A stretch of DNA of 64,000 nucleotides, taken from positions 186,001 to 250,000 of the forward strand of contig JAWRVZ010000240.1 in NCBI GenBank assembly GCA_037043235.1. Direction: 5' to 3'. The notes under the pieces are model-generated. The model made no database searches and had not been told where the DNA came from. It saw only the letters and a list, made by a program, of their open reading frames with translations. Below are positions 39,401 through 54,400 of the stretch, piece after piece (the first letter of the stretch is position 1; each line of letters opens with the position of its first letter). This DNA is from Rhodeus uyekii (Eukaryota; Chordata; Actinopteri; Cypriniformes; Acheilognathidae). The position numbers and the translations under genes are program-made.

Positions 39401-42400
39401 GGCATGGCTCTTCTGGGTTTTAAAAGGAGCTTGATTCATAGTATTGAAATTTCAATTTGGTGAGCTTCATATGCTTTCTGGTTTAGGTCATTATAGCCCT
39501 GTCGGAGAAAAACAGGTCCCACATCCCCTACCGCAACTCCATGATGACTTCTGTGCTTAGAGACAGTTTGGGTGGTAACTGCATGACCACCATGATCGCT
39601 ACTGTGTCCGTAGAGGGGAGGAACATTGCTGTACGTCTCTTAACCTCAATTTGAGCTTTTTTGTGCATAACAGGCAACATATTTCTTTTAATCTTCATAC
39701 CACTGTCCTCTTTCCCTCTCTCGTTCTTCTCTGTTCCTCAGGAGTCTATGTCCACCTGTCGTTTTGCTCAGAGAGTGGCTTTGATTAAGAATGATGCTTT
39801 GCTTAATGAAGAACTAGATCCTGCTCTGGTGAGTCTGATATTATCATCTGACCTTATTTTATTTCCTTAAAGGTGATTTAATTTGACAGGTGTTAGAGTA
39901 CTTTCTTGTATCCCAGTATAATGGACAGGGGTAAATATAAATAAGACATTCATTGGTTGAATTGCTGGAACCCTGTTGTCTTTGTACTGATCTTCTTCTT
40001 CTTCTACTTATTTTTCTTTTCCTTCTTCTTCGTCTTTTTATCTGTTCTCCAAAATTTCAATAGGAATCCATACAAGAACTGGAAAAAAAATTCAACACCA
40101 CCAATCTGAGCAAACTTTGTCTGTGTCTGTTTGGTTTTTGAAAGACCAACTGTGTCTCTTCTTCTACACCTAAAATCTCAAAATGAAAAATGCAAGTTAA
40201 TTCTCTCATAGGTGTCACAGTCTCGTCATGTATCTCCGATCCTTTCCCACACCTGTCTCGTTAATCAATTACCCTGTTTGTATCGTCAGCTGCTTCCCAT
40301 TTCCTCATGTATAAATTCCCTCTCGTATTCCCTTGTCTTTGTCTTTCGTTTGAAGTTATCACGTTGATGTTGTCGGATGTTCCTCAATGTTATCTTCTTC
40401 CGTGTTTGCACCAAAGCGTGCCGGTTTGTTTATATTTAAAGTCTTTTAGTTTTCGTTTTCATAATACAGAGAGTTTCTGTTTAGAAACCTTGCTATCCTC
40501 TTGGCCAGAGGAGAACTGGTCCCCCGACTGAGCCTGGTTTCTCCCAAGGTTTTTTCTCCATTCTATTCTTCATTCGTTATGTCACCTGCCGGAGTTTTGG
40601 TTCCTTGCCGCTGTCGCCTATGGCTTGCTCAGTTGGGGAAACTTAACACTTAAAATTCATCAATTGTATTGATTCACCTGCTCTTTTGGGGCTTCTGTTC
40701 AGCCAAACAAACTTTGTTTATATTGTTTTTCCTGTAAAGCTGCTTTGAAACAATCTACATTGTAAAAAGCGCTATATAAATAAAGGTGACTTGACTTGAC
40801 TTGACTATCCTCGTCCTCATCCTTGCTAAACAATAACAATAGGTTTGTCAAATCAAGGCTTTCTTTGTCTGAAAAACAACTTATCTCCCTTTTATCTGGT
40901 GCATTTACTTGTATTGCTGTCAGAATATATTATGCATAATTTTAGAAACAAGCGCTGAATTTGGAATCGCATACTAGCAAAATACTTTTACTATTTCTGC
41001 CATGGAAAGATATGGTAAAAAATAATAAGAGTAACATGATGATATGAGGTTCTGAATTCAACTAACTTGCTTCCTATTGTCAGACTCTTGCCTGCTATTT
41101 ATGCTGCTGAAATTTTTGTTGTTTGTCTGGCAGCTGATTGTCCGTTTGAAGAAGGAGATTCAGTCTTTGAAGGAAGAGCTGGCTCTAGTGACTGGAGAAC
41201 CAAGAAGTGACAAGCTAACCCAAGAAGAGATCCAGCAGTATGTACCCTTTAATTCATCACTTCGCAGTCTGTTAAAACATGAACTAATAATGGATTGAGA
41301 TTACTGATTGCTCTGTTTATGTGCATTGATCAGACGTTCACGATTTGAATTGATTGAATCTCAGCAGTTAAGAGCACACTGAATTACATAAATACAGTGG
41401 ACTACAATTGTTATGGTTAGGATTTGATAGGATTTGAGCTGTGGATCTTATTGCTTAAAGTCTTTTATTTAAGATATAAGCACGGAAAAGAAATTACTAG
41501 AACAATGAGCAACCACAAACCTATACAGCTAAAAAAAAAATGTATAACTAATCAGGAGTAAAAACAGAAGAAGGCTTAAATACATAAGGTGAATAATGTA
41601 GCAAGAAAATTATCAAAACACAGGTGAAACATGAAAACACATCATATACCTTAGCGACTAATAAAAACACAGGAAGACACAAGGATAACTAACATAGAAG
41701 GGCAAAATAAGAGTCCCACAACTCATAAAATGTAACACTAGTGTGACAAATCTTTTTAGACTGTACCAAATGTAATCAGTGCTTTTTTTTCTGTACTGAT
41801 TTGATTAATCAACAGAGGATACTGTATGTCATGCCAAATCCTCTGAAGGAATTACAGGATTGTTTGGGAAAGTATTCTAAAGTGAACAGTTAAAAACTAC
41901 CCACCGAGCTTGTTGTAAACTTTTGAGGTTTTGGATAGTAATGATAGTAAAGTGTTACCTCATCCTTCTATAGAAATTACTGGCCATTTGGTACAGCGTT
42001 GTTGTTACCCGTAGTCCTTTCTATCGTGTCATTCATGCATTTCCTGTCAGTCGTGTCAGTTCATGCGCTTCCTGTTCCCTTCCGTGCTCTCCTATGTCTT
42101 CCTGCACCTGTCGTGTCATCACTTCCCTCGTTAGTCTCGTCAGGTGTTCCCCATCTCCTCTTGTATAAATTCCCTCCTGTGCTCTCATGTCTTTGTTGGT
42201 TGTTGTGATGTGTTTTCATGTGTGTGAATGCAAGTGCTCCGTGTTCTATGTGTTTGCCCGTTTTGCACAAGCGTGCTTCTTTTTGTTTATATTTAGTGTT
42301 TTGTTTTGTTTTTTGTTTAATAAAGAGATTTCTGTTTTTGAATCTTGCTTTTCCGAGTTATCTCTCCGCATCGCACACCAACCCACTGCGTGACAGTTGT

Positions 42401-45400
42401 ACAGTGAGCATCATTGTAACCCACTTGTAATGAGTCAAGTGTTAGCAAATTCGTCTGAATCAATTACTATGACCTTACAAAATCTAATCTAAGGTTTATC
42501 TAAAACCTTACAGAAACATCAAAACAACTTCAATCATTGCTTGGGAATACTTTTCACTTTAGAACACTGTTCCAAATAATTAGCAATTCCGAAAGATTTC
42601 GGAAATACTTGTCATTACAAGTGTCACTTTAGAAATAATTATGCATTATTCACATTAATTATTAACATATATAATTGTTTTTTTGTAGTCCTCTGGGAGT
42701 TAAAAAAATAGTAGTTATTGATTTGCTAATAGAGAACTACCTCATTCAACTAAGCGCTATTACTTTTTTATAATAGACTTTATAATTCGAATTTACTAAT
42801 TCAGTGATCAGAGTTTCTTGATACTTAAAAGCAGTTTCTAGAATTGCGTTACTCATTTGTTCCTTTGTAGTTATTCATTAATGATGGATTTCTCTTAATT
42901 GATTATATTACCAGCCAGTGGCAGAATGTTTGAAAAGAGCCAATATGAGCTGTCGGATTAATGATTTGCAATGTTGCAGCAATTGTTCTATATGTGTTAA
43001 TGACTTTGTGTTTTACATTGGGGGCATGAGTATTATTCCTGTTTTGTAGGTTGGAAGAGCAGGTAAATGTGTATCTGGAGGACCCTGACTGTGAAGTAAC
43101 ATTAGACCTGGGGCCTGATATGAGAAAAATCCACTTTTGTTTCTCTCTGCTAAAGGTATGAGTTTTTTAACTACATTATTTTTGATGTCAACTGTTTTCT
43201 ATGAAATCTGTCAAAATATTTGTATTTGAGTTTCTGTTTTGAGTACAAAACAATGTGCAAATCATTCTGCCCACTCATTCACATAAAATAATAAATTGAC
43301 TTATAATTTGTAAGACATGTTTTGTGTACGAAAGCCAGTATGTGATAAGGTGTGAATCTTTCATGAATATCGATGCATTTCAAAACTGGGAAGACAAAGA
43401 ACCCTCCCCTGATCAGGTGAAAGGGACTGCAAGGGACCTAGAACAAAGAATGTGAGGATATTAAAAGAATGGATTTTTGAAAACATAATCCAAAGATAAA
43501 AATACAGAAAATGGCATTAATATCATTGCACCAATGTTAAAAAAAATTTGTTTTGTGCTAAACAATTTAAACTATTAAAACTAAGAAATGTTTAGGATTT
43601 TCTTGTCTCAAATAAAAGGCATTTTAGCTACATGAAAGTAATTCTCCAACATTTAAATTTATTACATATTAAACTAGTTTCCTTTCTTTTCAGGTGAAAG
43701 TGCGAGAGAGACCCTGTGCTGCAAACGGGGTGAGTAATGGCAGCACTCCTCCTTTAATGGGCATGTCTGATGGAGAGAACAAAAATTCACATGCAGATCT
43801 CCAAAAGCTGCGGGACATGTTGACCCACCGTGATAACGAAATCAGTATCCTTTACTCAACTTAATAATAATAATATAGATATTTTTTGTCTCACTAATGT
43901 AAATATATCTGAGGTAAGAAAATAGTCTAATTCCATCATTCTCAGACCAAAAAAAAGTAAGCACACTGAAATTGATTTCCCGTAAAGTATAGCATCTGGT
44001 TTATGTAACTTATGAATAATTAAATATGTTATTCAAATGTATGCCAATAAAATCTCCAAATCAAACAACTGTATATTTTAAGTACACTGCTCAAAAAAGG
44101 TATGGGAACACTTAATTACACATTGGATCTCAGTGAATGAAATATTCAATTTGAAATTTTTTATTTACATTCTATAGATTAAGAACAATGTTATGAAACT
44201 AAAACACACTGAGGGCTGGATCCAAAATCATTCAAAAAATCTATGTAATAAACTGGTTACAGGTGATTCAACTTGCATGAAGTTCATCACAGCAGCTCAT
44301 AATGTGAGTCAGTGGTGTGTTTGGCCCCCACGTGCCTGTACCCATGACAACGTCTAGCCCCTAATGAGATGGAGGATGATGTCCTGGGTGATCTCCTCCC
44401 AGACCTGGATTAGGGCAGCAGTAGCTCCTGGACAGTCTGTGGTGCTACTTGGAGACTTTGAATATAATGGAGGCTTATACGTGATGTCCTAGAGCATGGT
44501 TTCTCAAACTTTTGCCTATTGCGACCCGCTTTTTTTTGTATGACAGTCCTACGACCCACTAAGGCTAGAAATAAATAAATAAAAATAGTAAGTAATGAAA
44601 AATAATGAAATAATTCGTTAGACCTATACCGTGTGTGCTCATAATTAATTTCACAAAACACTTTTTCAAAAATTAGGCAGACTATGAAACTAACTTATTT
44701 ATTTATGTTCACTCACGTTCAAACGCGTTAATGTGACATTTGAGACTGCCGCTCTGAAACGATGATATCCAGACGCGGTGGAATTGGGGAAAGGGCCACT
44801 CGTAGTGTCGCACTCAAACTAGAAGTTGTCAGTCTATTCCTGCTTTTTGTTTTCGTTGCACATGGGATAACTAGCTCTTCACCAATATTAAATGATTTCT
44901 TTGCACGGGCGATGTGGCCAGCTGCCAGAGAACTTGCCTTCAGGGTGCTCTTTGAAGCTGTCATGAGCGACACAATACTGCTTTGCTGTTTTTTAAGTAC
45001 ATCGCATTTTCGCACAAAGTAATCCACAGGTTTACCGACACATGTTGGATGTTTAGTCTGAAGGTGACGTTCAAGTTTTGATGGCTTCATGGACTCCTTT
45101 GCAAAAAGACCTACAGACCTACACTCGAGGGGAAATTTATAGTGGACAATTTAGTGGAATTTATATGCATTTGTAGGCTTTTTTAAATGGAATTTATATG
45201 CATTTATATATGAAATTTGGGCGGGTTTGTCATCAAAAACAAGCCCAATTTTTATCGACCAGCCCAATGCATTTTTTCCCGGTCGGACGTGACCAAAAGG
45301 AACCCAATTTGGCGGGAACACACCCAATCTGGCAACACTGATGCAATTGCGCCGTCGTTACCAAGAAACAGATTAAACCACTTACGTAAAGAGAGTAGGA

Positions 45401-48400
45401 CCTTGTCCAATAAGAGCCGTTTGCTGCAGTGATAAATTATTGTGATAGGACGGTTTAGAAATAGCATTAGATAGTTAGGACAATAATGATTAAACATACG
45501 ACATTCGAAAATATGAGAACACAGTAAAAGTCTCGCGACCCCCTTTGGAATGTTCCATGACCCACTAGTGGGTCGCGACCCACTGTTTGAGAAACAGTGT
45601 CCTAGAGGTTCTTCATTGGATTTATTTCTGGGGAATGTAAGAGCCAGTCAGTGGCATCAGTGCCTTCATTATCTAACTGTCAACACACTCTAGCCACATG
45701 AGGCCCGACATTATCATGCACCACGAGGAACCACTGCACCAGCAAAAGGTCTGACAATGGCTCTGAGGAGTTCATCCCAGTACCAAACAGCAGCTCATTG
45801 GTTGCACGGGGAGGTCTGTGTGACCCTCCAAGGATATTCCTCCCCAGACCATTACTGACCCACCGCCTTACTGGTTCCACCGCCTTACCATCATCATGCT
45901 GGATGATGTTGCTCTCAGCAAAATCTCCAAACTCTTCCACATCTGTTAAACTATTTTTGTAGAGAACACCAATTCTGGTGTCTGGTGTCATTCTTCTCTA
46001 GATATTGGAATGTAGTGGCTTTTCTTCAGGACCATGATGCAACATTCAACACCAATTCTGGTGTTCTCTGGCAAATGCCAATTGAGATGCACGGTGCAAA
46101 GCTGTGAGCACAGGTCCCGCTAGAAGACGTCTGGCCCTCATGCCACCCTCATGAAGTCTGTTTCTGACCGTTTGGTCAGAAACATGTACAACAGCTCCTG
46201 TTAGAGGTCATTTTGTAGGGTTTTGGCAGTGTTCTTCCTGTTCTTCACACAAAGGTGTAGACATCTGTCCTGCTGATGGATTGTTGCTGTTACACAGTTC
46301 TTTGTTCGGGGAGGAAGTAGGCGGGAACCGGCGAACATTCAACAGACTTTAATGTGAAATCAAATGAAGCACAAAATAAAAGTACTGGCAGCAGTCCCTC
46401 ACGGACGACCACCACCCACCCACACAAACACATAACATAAATCCAGGCCTGGTCCTCTCTCATCCTTCACTGTCGTCGCTCCTCCTTTTATGCCTCTGCT
46501 CCTCCGTGAGATATGACCAGTGGCTCACTGGTGGCGCTCATTACCAATCATGCTAACCGGCTCTTGAGACGTTCCCTCGGTCCCTCAACCCCGCCTTTCT
46601 CACCACAGTTGCCCTTCTACATACCCGTCCAGCTCTCTTTGTGTATTCACTTGTACCAAAGCAGTTGAAACTCATTCACAATCACTTATGCTTTCTAATT
46701 GGACAGATTGATATCTCTGACGTTTAACTGACTTGGTGTTATATTGTGATTCTTTCCTTAATTTTACCAGTAGTGTAGTTTCTTAATAATTTTTTTTGTT
46801 TTTGTTAGTTTAATATTATCTGTCTTGATAACTCACTGAAGATATTGGCATGGTAATGAATATGACACTGTTAATGTATTTTGTCTTGGAGGAATATATC
46901 TGTTATGCTGCTGCTTTTAAGTTGTGTGTTTTTGTTGTCATTCCTCTCTATACAATAAATTGTAAATTGTAAACATGGACTGTAGCTACTTTTGTAGTAT
47001 AGCAGCACAAGTATAGAAACAGTGCAGGCAAAAGTGACTGATGCAGCTACTTTATGTCTTACTGGGTTAGTGTGTGTTCAGGAGAATGAATCTTTACTGG
47101 ATTAGGTGTTTGACTCACCCAGGTAAGTTTTAGGATACAGCTAGATGCTGAGTAATCTGACTGCCTCAGGGAAGAAACTGTTGCAGAGTCTGCTGGGGGT
47201 GGCACGGATGTTCTTGTAACTTCTGCCTGAGGGCAGGAACGATGAACAGTCCATAAAAGGCTTGAGGGGGTGAGGGGGGGTGGGGGGTGGGGGGGAGTCA
47301 TCTTCAAAATGGATGGCTTTGCAGATGCAGCGGTTGTTAAATGAGGTGTCGATGGTGGGTAGGGAGACCCCAATGATTTCTTTGACACAGGGATGATGGT
47401 GGTTTTCTTGAAGCACATCTGCCTGGCTCAGGGAAACATTGGAGAGGTCTATGAGGACATCTGCAAGCTGATCAGCACATTCTCTGAATACCCTGCCAGA
47501 CATGTTGTCAAGACTTGTAGCTTTCCATGGGTTGACACAGAATAGAGTATTCCTGACATCTACTGCAGACAGAAGTACATGGTCGGTGGGAGTTGGGGTG
47601 CTCTTCCTCATTGGCATGTTGTTGTGTGCTTCAAACCGTCCATAGAAAACATTCAGCATTCAGGATATCTAGGAGTGAGGTGTCATCACACACATGTGGT
47701 TTTAAGTTGTAGTCTGTGCTTGCCTGAATGCCTTGTCAACATAATCCTTGTGTCTTGATGTTTGTGAAGTGACTGTGAATTTTGTCTTGCGTAGTTGTGC
47801 TTTTGGCCCTTGCTGTATGGAGGGCTGACTTGGCATCAGACCTGTAGGCAAAGTCTCAGGTTTTCAGCAGCGTTGGCACTCAGCTGTCATCCACGGTTTC
47901 TGTTTTGGACGTGTAGTGATGGTATTGAAGGAAATTACATCATCTATGTATTTGCTGATGTAGCCAGTCACCGATGCTGTGTGTTCCTCCAAATCTGCGA
48001 TGTTGTGGTGTGCAGCAGCCTCTTTGAACATATTCCAGTCTGTGTGCTCAAAACACTCCTGAAGTGCTGACATGGCTCCCTCCTAATATGACCAGCATAT
48101 TAGTGGACACAAAGTGGCCGCTGCTTGCTACAGTGCTACCATTATATATGCTGCTGATATTGTTGCTGTTGTTGAGTATTGCTGTTGTTTTAGATTAATT
48201 GCAAGAGCAAGTATAGGGGCTTGCTACTGCCAATACAAGCACTGATGTGATGCTGTGGCATGTAAGAAATATGCTGCTGCACAAAATATCATACAAATAA
48301 TTATATCAGAGAGAGATCAGGTGTGCTCCAACAGTAGCCACATTCAAATCAAGACTCAAAACACATCTTTTTACCTGTGCATTTGCAGATTGAGCACTGT

Positions 48401-51400
48401 GCTATGTCCGAACTGTTTGCATTTTATTTTATACGTATTATCTTTTTATTCTTTTAATCATTTTTAATGTTTTATTTTTATCATTCTTCTTTATGTAAAG
48501 CACTTTGAATTACCATTGTGTATGAAATGTGCTATACAAATAAACTTGCCTTGCCTTGCCTATATATTATTATATATCACAAATATTTATAAAATTACCC
48601 CCCAAAAAAGTAGAAATAAGTAGAAACCACCACTGCATCTGACAACATAATATGTTGACGTTCACAGCCAGGCCAGCTCCCCTTATTTTGCTGGCTAGCA
48701 AGGTTATTCTGTCCGCTCTGTATAGCAATAGCCCCTCCAACAGTATTGTGGCGTCTGTAACTTTTTAATGTAATCAAATTTCACAAAAAACATAGACACT
48801 GCTGAAGCTCTCCACAGTTTGATATAATTGATCAACTTGTCGAGGAAACAACATTTGCCAGCATGAGTGTAGGTACAGCTGGCTTGAGTGCATTAGTGCT
48901 TAGCCTAGCATGAGCTCCTCTGTGTTTTCTCCACTTCCACATCTTATCACACCACTTACGGTGCTTCTCCCTGCTTTTGCACCTGGCATGGCCATGGATT
49001 TCCTTGGACCTGCACGGCGTATGAGTTCAAGCTCACCTAGCACACTCATCAAATGTTCATCATAGCATTTACACCAATCGCTCCATGAACTTACAATAGC
49101 ACTACACTGTCATCGCGTTTTAAAGGATTGTGCAGAACAACTGTGCTAGACATTTCTTTTAAATATATCACTCAGGCAAGCAGGTCTGCCTCAAAAGTGC
49201 CACCATCATTCCTGTTCCGAAGAGGCCTAACCCAGCCTGCCTAAATGATTTATGCCCTGTGGCCCTCACATGTGCTGCGCAGCACATGAAGAACCATCTC
49301 TCTGCTAATCTGGACCCCCTACAGTTTTCTTATAGAACTGGAATACGGAGGATGCCATCTCCGCTACACAACACCTATGCCAGGATCTTTATTAACTTCA
49401 GCTCGGCTTTTAATACAATCATTCCACATCTGTGTCTGGATCCTTAACTTCCAGAAACAGTGGCGTCAGACAATCAAGGTGGGCAGCCATGTTTCAAGAA
49501 TACTGACTCCCCCCAAGATTCTCAGAGCCATAAAGAACATCATAAAGAACACTCTCCACCCTTCTTGTTGCATGTTCTCTATTTTGCTATCTGCGAAAAG
49601 GTACAGCAGTGTCTGTTGTAGGTCCAGTAGGTTTCTGAACAGCTTCTTTCCACAAGGTATCAGGATGGTGAACAGATTGCGTCCCCTTCCCACTCCACAT
49701 GCATTCATATACACATTTGCACGTACATGTTCAAACCAAGTGTCTCCCTACTATTGATACAGATACTGGGTTTCTAAAAATATATTGTTATTTGTTAGTT
49801 TAGCTTGGTTGATTAACTGTGAAGGTGAAATGTTTGAATTAGCTTTAATTTATTCTGATTTATTTAATTGCTATACGCTGGTAAGGAACAATATTTCATT
49901 TCTGTGGGTTTGCACAGACTCAATAAAGTGGCATTCTGATTCTGAAGTATGAAATTTTATAGTTTACATAAATTTTACGGTTTTCAAACAGAGTTATGAA
50001 TGGATTTGGTTGGATTCTTACAGCCTCTGTTTCAGCCATTGCTGCTGCATCCATGGAGGCCCAGGCTTAAACCTTAGGAATTAATCTCAAGAAAACTGAA
50101 GGTCATAAACTGCATGTGAACTAACTCCTTCTGGGGCTTGGTACAAGGAGTCTTAGGGGTCTCTTAGCATCTTTTTCTGATCTTTTTTTACCTGAGCCTT
50201 GGAATGAGCCTTTCTCTACAAAATGATTTGAACATGAAACTGGTTCTCAAGTTAAATTCATGCATGTTCAAGTGACTAGTGAATAGCGACTTTTCGTCAG
50301 TTTTTTGCTCAGATCTTTTTTGTTCATTTTGAAGACGTACATTTATAATGGTTTTTTTATTGAGCTTTTGCTTTGTTTTTGAACCTTCACAGGCCCAATC
50401 TGCATTCATTCAGATTATATTGATCAGGATTTTAGCTAAACTCTGCAGGACTATGGCCCTCCATGGCCAGAGTTGCATACAGATTTGATTTATTGCATTT
50501 GATTCTCCTTGTATGACACAGGTCTCCAGGCGAAAACGAATCATTATCTTTAATTTAAGATTCTCAGGTATATTAGTGAACATGCTCAAGAGAGAAAAGA
50601 GGAAAGTTCAAGATGTTACTTCCCAGCTGGCACAGTTGCACAATCAAAACCCATCAACCGGCAGATCATCACGGTCACCCACAGCTCTTCAGGCCGAGGA
50701 GGGTGAAAAATGTGACGCCTCTATTGATTACACTCCTGCTCATCATTTAATAACCAGAAAAAGGGGTGAGTGACCACAAAAAGGATATTTATAGCCCTAT
50801 ATTACATGGTATTCACTATATATTATGCATTCTTTCAATTTCCTAACCACTCAAACAAAATGTGTAGATTCCCTACCATTTACACAACAGGATAATGCTG
50901 CAATGAATCAGACTCGTTTCAGAGAACAGTGTTTTCTAACCAGGTTAGGAACCTCAGATAAACCTCAGGTTTTCAAAAAATAAGTAAAGCATAAATGCTA
51001 TTAGCCATCCTTTACATCTGTATGTGGGTTCTACAAATATTTAACAAATAAAAAGCATTTAAAAGAGGTTGTGACTACACCCCATAACTCCATTGGGGAT
51101 ATGCTATATGGTCTCCCAGGGTTGGAATGCTAAGGCTTTGCTTGTGGTTGTGGCTTTTGATGTTTTCAAGTGCTTGGAAAGTACAGTGTCTCAATCACAA
51201 AGTGTAGAAACCTTTATTTGAATTTAAAAATAAATCTAAAATGATACATAAATTACCTTGAGAGCAGAATAAACCATTCCAGGCATGCAATGGCATGACT
51301 GGATTTTGATGGGCAAACAGGGCCATCTACAATTTGACAATTTGGCACTCAAGTAGAATAAATAGAGAATGAAATTTGGAGGGCAATTTTATTGTATATA

Positions 51401-54400
51401 ATTGTGTGTATGTTGACATGATCATGTTAGAGACCATATTTTATCTTAGTAGATAAGTCTTTAACTTAACTATGCACTCTTCTCTTTCAGTGCCGGAATT
51501 ATCTGTGGGCCAGCAGGAAGCATTTGAAGTCTTTCTGAGGGACCATGAAGACCGTTTAACAATTGAAGATAACAGGGCTGTGTTGCAACAAAGGTCAGGA
51601 TCTTGTTATCTGAATGTTACTTGTTTAGTGTTTTTAATTTAGTTTTGTGCCTGAGAACATGTCTCTTTATTTTTGTCAGTGTCTTGTCTTGGTTCTGCTT
51701 CCTTGTCATCTTTTTATTAGTTAATTTACCCCACCTGTTCTTCCCTTTTCCCCACCTATTTCCTTCCCTATTTATCCTCCCTGTGTGTTCTTTCTTGTGC
51801 ATGTGTGTTGTGGTGGATTTCCACTTTTAGGTGCCTGCCCTTTCCTGTCAATCATACCTGTTCCAGTGTGGTACTGAAGCCTAACCCGTTTCCCTGTCCA
51901 GTTGAGGGGGCCACCGTTAAGTAGTTTACCTCTGCTTTGTGTAGTAGAGAGTTTGATTCTTGCAGTTCGTAGTCACCGCGCAATAGTATAATGGAGGAAT
52001 GGAAGAAAAAATGTCCGGCTAAGTGAAACATTGCTAACTATTAGCTATTGGGGTAGCAGCGGCATTTGAATCGAAAATACAGTCATGGCAAAAATACTGT
52101 AAGATTTTAGATAATTTCTTTTAAAGCAAATAACATTCACAGTGCTATGAAGCAAAGAGCTATTGTGTGTGATTCCAATGCTTAGAGTTTATTCCAAAAT
52201 TTGCTGACCCCTTATAAACCTAAATCTAAGTCATATAATCAGTTGCTGGACTTAAAAAACCCTTTCAACCTAAAAGATAGTTCTACACGCGCTCAAGGAG
52301 GCCTGAGGGGACAATAACTAACTTTATGGCTTAGCTATGCAGACTTGTGCAGGATTGTAATTAGGGTAAAATACTGGAATAGATGATTAGAGACAGGCTT
52401 GTATGTGCAGTTAATGATGAACGAATCCAAAGAATATTATTATTGGAAAAAAGTCTAATCTTTGATAATGTACAGAAAATAGCACTCTCTTTGGAGGCGG
52501 CACATTAAAATGCACTGGACCTGTGAAGTAATAATAGAGCAATAAAAGTACTAGTAATACAGTACTAGTAATTAAAGTAGAGCACCACACATGACAGACG
52601 CATATTGCCAGTTTTATGTTAGCCTTATAAAGCTGATAAAATTTTAAAAGGAAACATCACAGCTAGATATACTAAAAACATATGTAAACATATGTGTAAC
52701 AACACACAATAACAGTTAAACTCTGGTAACCTGTCACAACCTGTGGTTGCTTCACAAGACAAGGCATGATCTAAATGCAGCGTTCTGTTTATTATAAACG
52801 AAGATTAACAAACAAGTACATTCTAGAACTACAAAACAAACGACCACATATGGACAGACAACTAGACAAGGACTAAACACAGGTCTAAATACTAATTAGT
52901 GAGGTGAGGCTACTAACTTTTTCAGGGAAAAAGAGAAAGCACAAGCTTTTGTGTCAGGTTAGGTTGTAATGTTACAGTAGAATCGTGTGTATAACGACCC
53001 ACTGGAAACCGATATGACATCCACCAATCAGAGAGGTCCCCAAATTTATTTATTTTTCAATTAATTGAGAATGTCATGTTTTTCTGTGGGTCATCTGCCA
53101 TTTGCTTACGTTCTCAAGCCATGGGAACACCGCCGAGTATATTTGCTGACTCCATGCTTGTTACAAGCCAAATCCCAGGACCAGGACAAGATTTACGTTG
53201 GGTCCCACAGGATCCCAATCCCAATGTAGCCCTCTAGAATGTGCTGTCCTGTTAGATAGTCAGTCCAAGCTTGTTCAATTCTGAAATTGAACATTTTTGT
53301 TATTAGTAAAAATGACTATACTCCATTACTTTCTCTTGTGTATAAGAGACCAATGATATGTTGTCTGTGCGAAGAAGCACATGATTGCTCCTTAGGTCTT
53401 ATGAGGAAGTGTTTCAATGCCTGTTTCAAGGAAGTGATTCAATGAAAACAGCCATCATCTTCAGGAATTTATGTGCCACAAGAGATGGTGACTCTTCCAC
53501 AGCCCTTGAGCTGAGCGGCCTTCCTTTATCACACCCTAGCTTTTTTAGAGAAGCATCTGTTGTGAGCATGACGCAGTGACCAATGAGCTCCTAAACGCAG
53601 GACCGTGGGACACTTGCGCATAACCTTGATCATATGAAGTGGAGCCACCACTGCAACGGTCTCATGTACGGCAGGCCAAAAGGTATCACTTTGGATGCAG
53701 CTGCCATCAGACCCAACAGTCTCTGAAACAGTGAGTGACTGACCTAGCTTATCCTGTTTACGGCTGTGAGAATCAATATGAGCAGGAGAAGACGTCCCTG
53801 TAGGGCGTCGGGAGATAAATGGCATCGTTGAATCCCACACCACACCTAGAAAAGTGGTTCTCTGTGCTGGAGAAAGCAAATTCTTCTTGCCATTCATATT
53901 TGGCGAGGACAACATCTCAATGCAAACCATCTGTTCCAAATGTGCTAAAATTAGCCAACTATAAATATAGTTTAACACACGGATGCCTCGGAGTCACAGT
54001 GGAGCCAGTGTTGCATCCATGCATTTTGTGGGAAGAACTGATAATGTTGCGCTTTGCCCCCGAAAGCGAACTTCTCTATATTGCCTGTGGAAGAATGGAT
54101 ATGGAAACATATGTCCTAAGATCTATTGTGACGAACCAGTCTTCAGATTCGAGTCACGATCTGCTTTAAGGTCACTATGTTATTACTTGAGTTTCCTGAC
54201 CGAGCATAGATATTAAAAGGGAACGCAACCCCGCCACCCCTCAATCCGTCTTTGGAATGATGAAGTACCAGCTGTCTAAAACCTGGACTGGTCTCGGATG
54301 GAGAAACACTCATGGCGTCCTAGCTCAGGGCCCATGGGAGTGGTAACACCCCTGCAGGACCACTTGTGACACATTTGGTAGAAGTTTCACGCTGCCAGAT

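Larger units (their letters stand above)
44085..46775 (-). mobile_element. Tc1-type element carrying two later insertions
   Basis: Flanked by TA at both ends (44083-44084 and 46776-46777). The left end CACTGCTCAAAAAAGGTATG is typical of a widespread fish Tc1 family; the right end is degenerate (CAGTAGTG). Minus-strand transposase pieces are readable with breaks, including H-D-N-V-G-P-H-V-A, part of the catalytic domain. A hAT element (44495-45599) and a solo LTR (46288-46607) sit inside it, so it is the oldest of the three. Confidence 0.8.

Noticed and set aside
43730..43735. GTGAGT as the end of kif6 exon 12
   Set aside because: Using it would drop the conserved L-R-D-M-L-T-H-R-D-N-E-I block; the donor at 43845 retains it and keeps frame with exon 13.
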